Source of the DNA: a virus | DNA length: 22,348 bases | Virus record (IMG/VR): IMGVR_UViG_3300036804_000196 | Location: 1 to 22,348 of that record | Strand: one strand, 5' to 3' | Shown here: positions 1 to 6,800 of the stretch, piece after piece | How the letters are laid out: each line of letters starts with the position of its first letter | Position numbering within the stretch: position 1 is the stretch's first letter | Notes under the pieces: model-generated | The model's database searches: none | Seen by the model: the letters and a program-made list of their open reading frames with translations, nothing else | Told to the model about the DNA's origin: nothing | Translations under genes and position numbers: made by a program

Positions 1-1635
1 GTTGAGGACGAGGATGTCCTGCATTTGCTGCAGGACGGCTCGACCATCCGCGAAAGCGATCTCTCCGAGGACCGCACCTTTGGCGACCTCGACCGGATGT
101 CGCTGCGCCGTCGCAGCATCCGCGAGAAGGTCTTGCAGTGGGTGAAGATCGTCGGTGGCCAGATCGTCGATCGCCAGGTCGAGATCGGCACCTATATCCC
201 GCTGGTCAGGGTGATTGGCGAGGAAGAAGTCATCGAGGGGCGGCTCGAGCGCAAGGGCCATGTGCGCGCTCTCAAAGACCCGCAGCGGATTTACAATTAC
301 TGGGCAAGCAGTGCTGTGGAACAAGTGGCGCTGCAGTCGAAATCGCCGTACATCGCCGCGGCGGAGAGCATCGAATCGTTCCAGGGCTACTGGGACACCG
401 CGAATACCGAGAACCACAGCGTCCTGCCCTACAACGCCAGGGATGACCAGGGCGGCCAGTTGCCGCCGCCGCAGCGCCAGGAGCCGCCGCAGATGGCGCA
501 GGCCTATGTCCAGGGCATGCAGGCGGCGCAGCAGGATTTGATGTTTGCCTCGGGCCAGTACCAGCCGACCATGGGGCAGCGCGACCAGCAGTCGGAATCG
601 TCGGGGAAAGCGCTGGCACTGCGGCAGCGCCAAGGCGACACCGCGACCTACCACTACATCGACAACCTGGCGATCGCGATACGATTCACCGGCCGCATCC
701 TCCTGGACCTGATCCCGAAGATCTACGACACGCCCAGGATCATGCGGATCCTCGCGCCCGACGGCACGGTCGACCGGGTGCAACTCGACCCGCGCACCCC
801 GCAGGCGCTGATGACGATGCCGCAGCCCAACCCCAACCAGGCGCAGAATGCGGGAGGGATTACGCCCCCGACACCGCAGCAGGCGCTGGCGGCGAGCGTC
901 GTGCGGATCTTCAACCCGAGCGTCGGAAAGTACGAGGTGCAGGCCGATGTCGGTCCCGCTTATGCGACGCGTCGCCAGCAGGCTTTTGACGCTTTTACGC
1001 AGATTATTGCGACCGCGCCGAGCATCATGAATGTGGCTGGCGACTTGCTGATGAAGGCGGCCGATTTCCCGATGGCCGAGGAGCTCGCAGAGAGGCTCCA
1101 ACGGCTGGTGCCCCCACAGGCACTGGGGCAGGGACCGACGCCTCAGGAGCAGCAGATGCAGCAGCAGCTGCAGGGGCTGCAGGCGCATGTTGCGCTGCTC
1201 AGCGAACAGCTCGCGGTCGAGAAGATGAAGGGCCAGGCGAAGAACGAGCGGACGGATATCGATGCGTATGAGGCGGTGACGAAGCGCATGGGCGCGCTGA
1301 TGAGCATGCGCGACACCGACAGCCCCTATGTCGACGGCATGGAGGTCCGCACCCTCATCATGCAGATGGTGAAGGATGCGCTCAGCCAAGTCGGCATGGC
1401 ACCGGTCTCGCGGATGGCGATGGCCGAGGCAACACAGGACGGCGCGGTGATGGCGGGGCTCGCCGGGCAATCGCCGCCCGGTGCGCCGCAACCGCCGCCG
1501 GGAGGGCCGCCGGGCGCCGTGGGACCTATGGGGGGGCCGATGACGCAAGCCTTGTCGCCGGTGCGGCCGCCGCGGGTGTTGCCGACGGGCATGCCTGCGG
1601 TGCCGGGCAACAACAATCTCGGACTTGTGAGATGA
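1..1635 (+). CDS. P22-like portal protein, C-terminal part (5' end outside window)
   Basis: Frame 1 is open from the first base, so the gene begins upstream; about 544 residues are present. The portal forms the dodecameric ring at the capsid vertex through which DNA is packaged and ejected. The stretch near nucleotides 570-740 (MGQRDQQSESSGKALALRQR followed by a YHYIDNLAIAIRFTGR-type segment) is the typical core of P22-type portal proteins. The last 200 residues are a Gln-rich coiled-coil-like helix (QQQLQGLQAHVALLSEQLA) and a Pro/Gly-rich tail, compatible with a barrel plus disordered end. Position upstream of scaffold and coat fits the P22 order. Family assignment is by recognition of sequence pattern and context; no alignment was run. 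Confidence 0.9.
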   Translation, partial: VEDEDVLHLLQDGSTIRESDLSEDRTFGDLDRMSLRRRSIREKVLQWVKIVGGQIVDRQVEIGTYIPLVRVIGEEEVIEGRLERKGHVRALKDPQRIYNYWASSAVEQVALQSKSPYIAAAESIESFQGYWDTANTENHSVLPYNARDDQGGQLPPPQRQEPPQMAQAYVQGMQAAQQDLMFASGQYQPTMGQRDQQSESSGKALALRQRQGDTATYHYIDNLAIAIRFTGRILLDLIPKIYDTPRIMRILAPDGTVDRVQLDPRTPQALMTMPQPNPNQAQNAGGITPPTPQQALAASVVRIFNPSVGKYEVQADVGPAYATRRQQAFDAFTQIIATAPSIMNVAGDLLMKAADFPMAEELAERLQRLVPPQALGQGPTPQEQQMQQQLQGLQAHVALLSEQLAVEKMKGQAKNERTDIDAYEAVTKRMGALMSMRDTDSPYVDGMEVRTLIMQMVKDALSQVGMAPVSRMAMAEATQDGAVMAGLAGQSPPGAPQPPPGGPPGAVGPMGGPMTQALSPVRPPRVLPTGMPAVPGNNNLGLVR

Positions 1636-1676
1636 GCGCGATGCTGTGCATCGCTGCGAATGTGGGGGTCTTCTAA
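1632..1676 (+). CDS. Mini-ORF between portal and next gene (hairpin-expanded MSAAN family)
   Basis: A 14-codon frame, MSAMLCIAANVGVF, starts on the portal stop (ATGA) and its TAA overlaps the next ATG (TAATG at 1674-1678). It matches the nine-residue MSAANMGIL frames at 2154 and 4046 if five codons are taken out; the extra bases form a perfect hairpin (GCGATGC, loop TGT, GCATCGC). A GGGGG run at 1664-1668 lies seven bases before the next start and could serve as its ribosome binding site. Whether it is translated is unknown. Confidence 0.45.
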   Translation: MSAMLCIAANVGVF

Positions 1677-2005
1677 TGCCGCCGTGGTGGAACCAACTGA
1701 GCCCGCAGCAGAAGCAGCAGCTGATGCAGATGTTCATGAGCCGTGGCACTGCGGGCATGCCGGGGATGACGGGGCAGGCGCAGCCCCAAGGTCCCATGGC
1801 GGGCAATCCGCTGATGAACCAGGGTGCGATGCAATCGCCGATGATGGGTCAGGCGCAGCAGCCGGGAATGATGCCTTGGATGATGGGGATGGGTCAGGGG
1901 CAGCAGCAGCCGACGCTGGCGCAGCTCCTGCAGATGCAAGGCGGCGCCATGGGACCTGGGGGTCTGCCACAAAGCCCGTGGGGATCCGGGGGCTTCCCGC
2001 CATGA
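1676..2005 (+). CDS. Met/Gln/Gly/Pro-rich small phage protein (unknown function)
   Basis: I do not recognise a family. The 109-residue product begins MPPWWNQLSPQQKQQLMQMF and continues as low-complexity Met, Gln, Gly and Pro repeats (MMGQAQQPGMMPWMMGMG type), so most of it is probably disordered or a surface adaptor. The ATG at 1676 was chosen over an upstream in-frame GTG at 1646 because it overlaps the mini-ORF stop and has a GGGGG ribosome-binding-like run seven bases upstream. The stop overlaps the next start as ATGA at 2002. Composition resembles the portal C-terminal tail and the protein at 2183, which hints at shared origin or shared role near the portal, but this is inference. Confidence 0.7.
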   Translation: MPPWWNQLSPQQKQQLMQMFMSRGTAGMPGMTGQAQPQGPMAGNPLMNQGAMQSPMMGQAQQPGMMPWMMGMGQGQQQPTLAQLLQMQGGAMGPGGLPQSPWGSGGFPP

Positions 2006-2157
2006 TCAGCCTCATCCTCTTGATCTTTGCGTTCGTACTGGCGATCTGCCAGGCGTTCCGGCCGTGGACGCAGCCCTGGCCGATCCCGCATCTCGGTTGG
2101 CTCGCGGTCGCGCTCTATCTGCTGACGCTGATCCTCGGCGGGGCGGGGCTGCGATGA
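2002..2157 (+). CDS. Small two-helix membrane protein (unknown function)
   Basis: A 51-residue frame starting MISLILLIFAFVLAICQAF. It has one hydrophobic segment at about residues 2-19, a Pro/Trp-rich loop (RPWTQPWPIPHLGW) and a second hydrophobic segment at about 33-48 (LAVALYLLTLILGG). This pattern fits a two-pass inner-membrane miniprotein. The start overlaps the preceding stop (ATGA) and its own stop overlaps the following mini-ORF start, which argues for real translation. A membrane protein between portal and scaffold is unexpected; holin-like, exclusion or lysis-timing roles are possible but nothing in the sequence decides between them. Confidence 0.6.
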   Translation: MISLILLIFAFVLAICQAFRPWTQPWPIPHLGWLAVALYLLTLILGGAGLR

Positions 2158-2183
2158 GCGCAGCGAATATGGGAATTCTGTAA
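2154..2183 (+). CDS. Mini-ORF MSAANMGIL (family copy A)
   Basis: Nine codons plus TAA fill the whole junction: the ATG overlaps the upstream TGA (ATGA) and the TAA overlaps the downstream ATG (TAATG). The upstream gene end carries a G-rich SD-like run (GGCGGGGC) before this ATG, and GGGA at 2171-2174 inside the mini-ORF is eight bases before the next start. The peptide is identical to copy B at 4046; the three base differences between the two are silent (ATT/ATC, CTG/CTT, TAA/TGA). Confidence 0.5.
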   Translation: MSAANMGIL

Positions 2184-2491
2184 TGATGGGGCCGATCAAT
2201 CCTTATCCGCCCGATCCGCAGTATGTGGCGTGGCAGCAGAACTGGCACCGGTTCCTCGCGCAGCAGCAGCAATCCTTTCAGCAGCAGATGGCGGCGCAAC
2301 AGACGCTGCCCGGACGTCCGGCGCCGAACGCGCTGATGGGCCGGGCGAGTGTCCCGGCGCTGGGCCAAGCCGATCCCGGGGCCGGCATGATGGGTTACTG
2401 GATGGGGGGCGGCAATGACGCTACCGGCGGTGGCTCGATGAGCCCGCAGATGATGCAGATGGTCATGGGCGGCAGCGGGGGGGCACTCTGA
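2183..2491 (+). CDS. Gln/Met/Gly-rich small phage protein (unknown function)
   Basis: A 102-residue product beginning MMGPINPYPPDPQYVAWQQN, followed by a Gln-rich helix (AQQQQSFQQQMAAQQ) and a Met/Gly-rich C-terminus ending in MVMGGSGGAL. No enzymatic motif is visible. It resembles the protein at 1676 in composition and length, and both follow a mini-ORF, so the pair may be diverged copies of one unit (mini-ORF plus gene). The ATG overlaps the mini-ORF stop. The stop TGA overlaps the ATG of a further short frame at 2491. A structural accessory or internal capsid role is a guess from position only. Confidence 0.65.
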   Translation: MMGPINPYPPDPQYVAWQQNWHRFLAQQQQSFQQQMAAQQTLPGRPAPNALMGRASVPALGQADPGAGMMGYWMGGGNDATGGGSMSPQMMQMVMGGSGGAL

Positions 2492-2569
2492 TGGCTTCCC
2501 CGATGTACACTCAAGAAATGTGCTGTCTACAACGTGGGGGAAAAAATTAACATGCCGCGAGCGCTCTGA
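2491..2569 (+). other. Two stub frames carrying a duplicated gene start
   Basis: A 19-residue frame at 2491-2550 (MASPMYTQEMCCLQRGGKN) is followed by a 5-residue frame at 2552-2569 (MPRAL) whose TGA overlaps the ATG of the next gene. The 20 bases at 2486-2505 and 2564-2583 agree at 17 positions and both encode MASPM, so the 5' end of the gene at 2569 appears twice, 78 bases apart. The DNA between is more A/T-rich than its surroundings. It looks like a duplication or a small insertion that cut off an older start. Confidence 0.5.
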
Positions 2570-3150
2570 TGGCATCACCCATGCCGGCAAACCCGCTGCT
2601 GCGCCCGACCGAGAACCCGGCGACCCGGTTTGGCGGCATGCCGGCGCCTGTCGGGCGCCAGCTTCCGTTGAACGCGCTGCGCATGCCGCCGCAACGCTCC
2701 GTCGCGCCAGTACTTCCCGCTGCGCCGCTCGCCCAACCCCAGCCGGGACCGATGATGCCGGGCGTCCAGGGACCAGCCCCACCGCAGCCGGCGAGCGCAG
2801 CGAGCGTGCCTCTTGTGCCTGAAGCGGAACGCATTTCGCCGCGCGTGCCGGTGCCGAAAGCCGACTTTCCCGAGGGCGAGCACAAGGACCTGCACGAGAA
2901 GACCATGGGGAAGGCGTTCGACGAGCCCGGGGCGCAGAACTTTGTCCGCGACCTCTATGCGATCGTCAGGAAGTCCCGCCCGCATATCGCGCCGCGCCAT
3001 CTCCTCGAGACCGTGCGCGATGCTCACCACGCGATGCACCACGGCTTCATGACGCCGCAGCAGGTCGGCGGCGCGATTGGCCGCATGGCGGAACTGCGCC
3101 ACGCCCAAGCGCAGGCGCTGGCCGCAGGCGAATCCCCAGGAGAGACGTAA
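2569..3150 (+). CDS. Hypothetical phage protein with Pro-rich N-terminus
   Basis: A 193-residue product not recognised as a known family. Residues 1-85 are Pro/Ala-rich and probably disordered (PLAQPQPGPMMPGVQGPAPP). Residues about 95-180 look folded and helical, with a charged segment (FPEGEHKDLHEKTMGKAF) and a His-rich part (DAHHAMHHGFMTPQQVGGAI). The ATG overlaps a TGA, and the TAA at 3148-3150 overlaps the scaffold ATG (TAATG), so the gene is tightly coupled to the scaffold. The placement between portal and scaffold would suit an assembly helper or decoration protein, without direct evidence. Confidence 0.7.
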   Translation: MASPMPANPLLRPTENPATRFGGMPAPVGRQLPLNALRMPPQRSVAPVLPAAPLAQPQPGPMMPGVQGPAPPQPASAASVPLVPEAERISPRVPVPKADFPEGEHKDLHEKTMGKAFDEPGAQNFVRDLYAIVRKSRPHIAPRHLLETVRDAHHAMHHGFMTPQQVGGAIGRMAELRHAQAQALAAGESPGET

Positions 3151-4046
3151 TGTCGAGCCGCATTCTCGCCGATAGCGCCGAGCGCTCGCCCGGTGGCCCA
3201 CCCGAGCCCCCGGCACCCGCACCCGCCGAAACCCCGGATGCCCAGAGAGCGCGTCCGGAGCCCCAGGAGCGCGGGGAAGAGGTTGCGGCCGATGATGCGC
3301 GGGAATCGGCTTCCCCCTCTCCTGAGGCACGAGACGCGCCCGCAGAGGCATCCGAGGGGACGACCCGGCAACCCAGCGAGAGCGACCGCGACTTCCAGCG
3401 CCGGATCGACCAGCTCACCCGCGACAAGTACGCCGCGCAGCGCGAGCGCGACGAGATGCGCCAGCAATACGAGGCCTGGCAGCGGCAACAGCAGCAGGCG
3501 GCGCAGCCGCGTGTCCCTGCGGGACAGGAAGACCCTTACGAACGCGCCCGGCGTGAGGTGCGCGACGAGGCGGTGACGCTCAGCTTCAACGCGGCATGCA
3601 ACGACCTCTTCCGCCGCGGGCAGGACGAGTACGGGCAGGAGATGGGGGACGCGGTGCAGGCGCTGAATGCGGTCGGCTGGGGCAACCGCCCCGACGCGCT
3701 GGCGGCGGTCACCCAGCTGCCGGACGGGCACCGGGTCTACCGCGAGCTCGCCCGCGACCTCGACAACGCCGCACGTGTGCTGTCGCTGCCGCCGATGGCG
3801 ATGGCGCTGGAACTGGCGCGGCTCTCGGGGCGAGATGAGCCACGGGACCCTGGAGCCGATGGGCGCGCGTTTTCGGAAACCAATGGCCGCGAGCGCGTCG
3901 CCGTCACCCGCGCCCCCGAGCCGATACGCCCGGTAGGCGGCAACAGCCGGCAATCGGAGCGACCGCTCGACGATGCCCGCGTCTCGATGGCCGAGTTCAT
4001 CCGCCGCCGCGACCGCGAGGAACGGCGTTCAAGGATCAGCCGCTAA
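3150..4046 (+). CDS. Probable capsid scaffolding protein
   Basis: A 298-residue acidic, Ala/Pro/Glu/Arg-rich protein. Residues 1-75 are disordered, and residues about 75-115 form a charged coiled-coil stretch (RIDQLTRDKYAAQRERDEMR). A helical middle follows, and the C-terminus is strongly basic (FIRRRDREERRSRISR). A basic helical C-terminal end is what P22-type scaffolds use to bind coat protein, and the place between portal and coat is the scaffold place in P22. The scaffold would line the procapsid during assembly and leave on packaging. Scaffold sequences diverge fast, so the call rests on context and composition. The TAA overlaps a mini-ORF start at 4046. Confidence 0.65.
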   Translation: MSSRILADSAERSPGGPPEPPAPAPAETPDAQRARPEPQERGEEVAADDARESASPSPEARDAPAEASEGTTRQPSESDRDFQRRIDQLTRDKYAAQRERDEMRQQYEAWQRQQQQAAQPRVPAGQEDPYERARREVRDEAVTLSFNAACNDLFRRGQDEYGQEMGDAVQALNAVGWGNRPDALAAVTQLPDGHRVYRELARDLDNAARVLSLPPMAMALELARLSGRDEPRDPGADGRAFSETNGRERVAVTRAPEPIRPVGGNSRQSERPLDDARVSMAEFIRRRDREERRSRISR

Positions 4047-4075
4047 TGAGCGCAGCGAATATGGGAATCCTTTGA
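4046..4075 (+). CDS. Mini-ORF MSAANMGIL (family copy B)
   Basis: Nine codons plus TGA; the ATG overlaps the scaffold TAA (TAATG) and AAGGA lies upstream in the scaffold gene as a possible ribosome binding site. The peptide equals copy A. Unlike the other copies it is not followed directly by a gene start but by the inserted moron and nuclease block, 1.5 kb before the coat gene. This suggests that the copy once led straight into the coat gene. Confidence 0.45.
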   Translation: MSAANMGIL

Positions 4076-4119
4076 CACTTTGCCGCATTGCTTTTGCTTA
4101 CCAAGAGTAAGCATATATA
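4072..4119 (+). promoter_or_regulatory. Candidate promoter and operator of the moron gene
   Basis: TTGACA at 4072-4077 matches the sigma-70 -35 consensus, and TATATA at 4114-4119 matches a -10 box, although the two are too far apart to form one promoter. A TTTTGC-like -35 at 4092-4097 would give 16-base spacing to TATATA. A perfect 7-bp inverted repeat (TGCTTAC, loop CAAGA, GTAAGCA) at 4095-4113 lies directly against the -10, which is where a repressor or activator would bind. The local base composition is much more A/T-rich than the flanks. Confidence 0.5.
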
Positions 4120-4122
4120 GCG

Positions 4123-4181
4123 GGCCGGGCGGGTGCGCGAACACCCGGGCCGACCCTCACCACCGACGAAGAGGACTCGTC
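4123..4181 (+). promoter_or_regulatory. Structured 5' leader with ribosome binding site in a loop
   Basis: A GC-rich hairpin spans 4123-4151 (GGCC and GGGTG pairing with CACCC and GGCC around the loop CGCGAA, with a bulge). A second small stem, GACGA 4165-4169 with TCGTC 4177-4181, holds the AGAGGA ribosome binding site at 4170-4175 in its loop, eight bases before the ATG at 4183. The layout would permit leader-based control, though this is inferred from sequence complementarity by eye. Confidence 0.45.
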
Positions 4182-4182
4182 A

Positions 4183-4530
4183 ATGGCTATCACGACCCTA
4201 GCACAAGCAGTCGCCGTCGCTGTCGCCGTTGCGGTTGTGGCCGCATCGCACGCCCAGGCCGAGAGTTGTGGCGGCGACGCCTACACGTCGACTTGCCCCG
4301 GGGATGCCGGCGTTAGCCAAGGTGCTTATGTTCCCGGTAATGCCTATCCCGACTACCAAGCCGATCAGCAGCGCCGACTTGCGCTCGCGCTAATGGCCCA
4401 ACAGTCGATGAACCAAGCGAATGCCCAATTCCAAGCGACATTGAGGGCGAACATGCCTCAGTATCGTCCGGCCATGAACTTCAACTGCTACTCGTACGCT
4501 CGCAACACTCTCAATTGCACAGGTCGCTAA
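4183..4530 (+). CDS. Secreted small Cys-containing protein, moron-type cargo gene
   Basis: A 115-residue product with an N-terminal signal sequence: a long Ala/Val hydrophobic core (QAVAVAVAVAVVAASHAQA) ending in an AQA signal-peptidase I site after residue 26. There is no Lys/Arg in the n-region, which is unusual. The mature part of about 89 residues has four Cys (29, 38, 102, 112) that could form two disulfides in the periplasm, and a Gln/Met-rich middle (ALMAQQSMNQANAQFQATL). I do not recognise the family. The gene has its own promoter-like region, leader and terminator inside the late operon, which is the definition of a phage moron, so expression from the prophage and a host-altering role are plausible. 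The target is unknown. Confidence 0.75.
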   Translation: MAITTLAQAVAVAVAVAVVAASHAQAESCGGDAYTSTCPGDAGVSQGAYVPGNAYPDYQADQQRRLALALMAQQSMNQANAQFQATLRANMPQYRPAMNFNCYSYARNTLNCTGR

Positions 4531-4551
4531 AGCGACTGCGCTAACCAACCC

Positions 4552-4577
4552 GGCCCGGTTTCGACCGGGCCTTTTTT
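4552..4577 (+). terminator. Rho-independent terminator of the moron gene
   Basis: A perfect 8-bp stem, GGCCCGGT 4552-4559 and ACCGGGCC 4564-4571, closes a TTCG tetraloop and is followed by six T residues (4572-4577). It starts 21 bases after the stop of the secreted-protein gene. It points in the late-gene direction, so read-through or antitermination would be needed for scaffold transcripts to reach the coat gene. Confidence 0.92.
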
Positions 4578-4851
4578 GTGCACCACTTTGCACCACCGAA
4601 AAAATCTCTTCACTTACCCACGGTAGGCGATCTATCCTGCCGCTCTTCTCGCTTCCCGGCGGGACTGCGCCTTCGCTCGGGGGCTTCGTACTCAGCGCGC
4701 CCACTGTGCGGCGTTAAAGGCACTGCACGCCGCCACGCATAGCCCGAGTCGGCCACGGGCATTCCCCGCAACCTGGATTGCCGCGCCTGAGGGCGCGCTT
4801 TGACGCTGCCTCGGCGCCGGGAGATGCGCCGCTTGCTCCGGCTTCAGACGC
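4578..4851. other. Non-coding stretch between terminator and GIY-YIG gene
   Basis: I see no convincing gene here. It holds a short direct repeat (TGCACCAC at 4579-4586 and 4589-4596), a perfect 7-bp inverted repeat with a 12-base loop (GCGGCGT 4708-4714, ACGCCGC 4727-4733), and another 6-bp stem with loop TGAG (CGCGCC 4782-4787, GGCGCG 4792-4797). The stems lie 3' of the minus-strand nuclease gene and may end or protect its transcript, but none carries a clear U-tract. Confidence 0.4.
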
Positions 4852-5511
4852 TCACGACGGCTTTGCTTTGCGGCGCACCCACGCTGCGGAGCGGCTTTTC
4901 GTCTGCGTCTCACGGTAAGCAGGATCCTGCCAGTTGCGCCGACGCTTCTTCGACATCGCGGCGCGGTGCTCCGGATCAGTCCAGAGTTTCTGCATATGCG
5001 CCGATACGGCAGCTTTGGCCTCCGGCGTATTGCGGTAAGCCGCGATCCCCGCGCCTCGCCGTTTCTGATGTTCCGGATCGGCAGCCCGCTCGCGTATCGC
5101 CGCGACTACGCGCGCCCGATACGCCGGATCTGCCCATCTGGCTTTGCGTTCGCGAGACAAAATCGCCCGCGTTTCAGGGCTGGTGGCAATCACTCCACCC
5201 GCAGGCATCAGATTATAAGCATCTGGGTAACGACTTAGAGCGGCGATCTCCGCCGCGTTCAGGCGCGCCTGCATCTCTGCCTTTGGCGTGCCGGTCAGAT
5301 TTACCAGCACCGCGAAGTCAAATGCCTCGGCGCCGTACTTCGTCCACGCGCGCTGCAGATACCTGTTTCGATGCTTACCGCTCGTCAACATCGAGCGATG
5401 CACTTCCCAGCGTCTTCGGATGTTCACCGCCTGGCCGATATAAACCGTGCCGGAGGCTCTGTGCGTCACCGCGTAAATGCCGGGAATGCTGTGCGAATTC
5501 CGTGCAGTCAT
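4852..5511 (-). CDS. GIY-YIG homing endonuclease with repeated DNA-binding modules
   Basis: A 219-residue product with a GIY-YIG nuclease domain at the N-terminus: GIY at residues 11-13, YIG at 24-26, the catalytic Arg in NIRRRWEVH (about 32-34) and a likely metal-binding Glu at 88 (LNAAEIAAL). Residues 105-210 contain three or four repeats of a NUMOD3-like module with a WxDPxxR pattern (RKARWADPAYRARV, MQKLWTDPEHRAAM, RRRNWQDPAYRETQ), the usual DNA-recognition tail of such enzymes. It is antisense to the late operon and sits in the gap before the coat gene. Homing nucleases cut an allele lacking them and are copied in by repair. The gene appears intact, and no flanking intron core was recognised. 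Confidence 0.88.
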   Translation of the reverse strand: MTARNSHSIPGIYAVTHRASGTVYIGQAVNIRRRWEVHRSMLTSGKHRNRYLQRAWTKYGAEAFDFAVLVNLTGTPKAEMQARLNAAEIAALSRYPDAYNLMPAGGVIATSPETRAILSRERKARWADPAYRARVVAAIRERAADPEHQKRRGAGIAAYRNTPEAKAAVSAHMQKLWTDPEHRAAMSKKRRRNWQDPAYRETQTKSRSAAWVRRKAKPS

Positions 5512-5544
5512 TGACCATGTCTATCGTCCCCACGTGACCATGTC
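5512..5544. repeat. Direct repeat between GIY-YIG start and coat gene
   Basis: TGACCATGTC occurs at 5512-5521 and again at 5535-5544, a period of 23 bases. The first copy touches the start codon of the minus-strand nuclease. The pair could be a regulator site or an insertion scar; the sequence does not decide. Confidence 0.5.
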
Positions 5545-5567
5545 AACCCAACCTATAGGGGATTAAA

Positions 5568-6791
5568 ATGGCAAATTCTCTACTTACGATTGATATGGTG
5601 ACGAGGGAAGCGCTGCGGCTCTTCCGCAACTCGAACTGGTTCCTGCGTACCATCGGGAGGCAATTTGACGAGGAGTTCGGGCGCGCCGGTGCTAAGATCG
5701 GTTCGCAGCTCCGCATCAGGTTGCCCAATGACTACACGCTGCGCACCGGGCCGACCGCCGTCCCGCAGTCGACGAACGAGCAGAACACGACACTGGTGCT
5801 CGCCACCCAGATGGGCGTCGACGTCGCGTTCTCGAGCGCCGAGCGCGCGCTGTCGCTGGACGATTACAGCCAGAGGATCCTGGCGCCCGCGGTCAATGTC
5901 CTCGCCGGCGGCGTCGCCACCCAGATCATGGGCAATATCAGCGGCGCGAGCAATCTAGTGCAGAACACCGATACCAGCGCCAACATGATCAGCCCCAGTG
6001 CCGGAACCTGGCTGGCGGCGGGTGCGGTCCTCGACAAGAACGGCGCGCCGCGCAATGACAGGTTCATTGTGCTCGACCCGTTGACCCAGGCGCGCACCGT
6101 CACGAGCCTCATGGGATTGTTCAATCCCCAGGTCAAGATCAGCGACCAATACATCCGCGGCACGATCAGCGTCGATACGCTGGGCTTTGACTGGGGCATG
6201 GACCAGACGGTCATCATGCACACCACCGGCGCCTACGGCGCGCCGCCGACCGTGGCGGGAGCAAATCAGACGGGAGCCGTTTTGACCGTCACCGCGCTCG
6301 CCGGGCCGCTCAATGTCGGCGATGTCCTCACCATTGCCGGAGTCGACAGCGTCAACCGCGTCACCAAGAGCAGCAACGGCACCTTGGCGCAGTTCGTGGT
6401 GACCGCGCCGGTGCTGGCGGGGGCGACGACGATCCCCATCTACCCGCCGATCACGCCGCCGACGCCCGGCACGCCGCCGACCCCGGTGCCGTTCCAGACG
6501 GTGACGGCGAGCCCGGCCAACGGCGCGGCAATCGCCTTTGCAACACCTGCATCCTCCAGCTTCCGCCAGAATTTCGCCTATTACGCGGAAGCGGTGACGA
6601 TGGCGACAGCCGAGCTCGAGCTGCCGCGCGGGGTGCATGAGGCCGCACGCGAGACCTATGACGGAGTCTCGCTGCGCATGATCACCGACTACGCGGTGCT
6701 CAGCGATCAGTTCATCACCCGCCTCGACATTCTCTTCGGCTCGCTGCTGCTGCGGCCTGAATGGGTCGTGACGGTGGCGGACGTTCCCTAA
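5568..6791 (+). CDS. Major capsid protein, P22 coat (gp5) type
   Basis: A 407-residue product close in length to P22 coat (430). The N-terminal LLTIDMVTREALRLFRNSNW, followed by LPNDYTLRTGPTAVPQ, resembles the start of P22-type coats, and residues 85-130 (VAFSSAERALSLDDYSQRIL) fit the HK97-like helix region. Residues about 230-320 form a Val/Thr/Pro-rich beta-type insertion (AGVDSVNRVTKSSNGT, then TPPTPGTPPTPVP) that may correspond to the extra I-domain of P22 coat. The C-terminal part (ELPRGVHEAARETYDGVSLR, then FITRLDILFGSLLLRPEW) is typical of the family. GGGGA lies eight bases before the ATG. The coat would form the icosahedral shell around the scaffold. Confidence 0.9.
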   Translation: MANSLLTIDMVTREALRLFRNSNWFLRTIGRQFDEEFGRAGAKIGSQLRIRLPNDYTLRTGPTAVPQSTNEQNTTLVLATQMGVDVAFSSAERALSLDDYSQRILAPAVNVLAGGVATQIMGNISGASNLVQNTDTSANMISPSAGTWLAAGAVLDKNGAPRNDRFIVLDPLTQARTVTSLMGLFNPQVKISDQYIRGTISVDTLGFDWGMDQTVIMHTTGAYGAPPTVAGANQTGAVLTVTALAGPLNVGDVLTIAGVDSVNRVTKSSNGTLAQFVVTAPVLAGATTIPIYPPITPPTPGTPPTPVPFQTVTASPANGAAIAFATPASSSFRQNFAYYAEAVTMATAELELPRGVHEAARETYDGVSLRMITDYAVLSDQFITRLDILFGSLLLRPEWVVTVADVP

Positions 6792-6800
6792 AGGAGCACC

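Noticed and set aside
1660-2001. Long upstream extension of the 51-residue membrane protein gene
   Set aside because: The extension overlaps the whole gene at 1676 in another frame; the ATG at 2002 forms a coupled ATGA with that gene.
2552-2569. MPRAL five-codon frame as a separate gene
   Set aside because: Too short for independent support; it is mentioned only as part of the duplicated-start region.
4607-4851. Possible structured RNA or group I intron around the GIY-YIG gene
   Set aside because: Stems are present but I could not identify intron core elements or a split coding sequence; neighbouring genes are complete.
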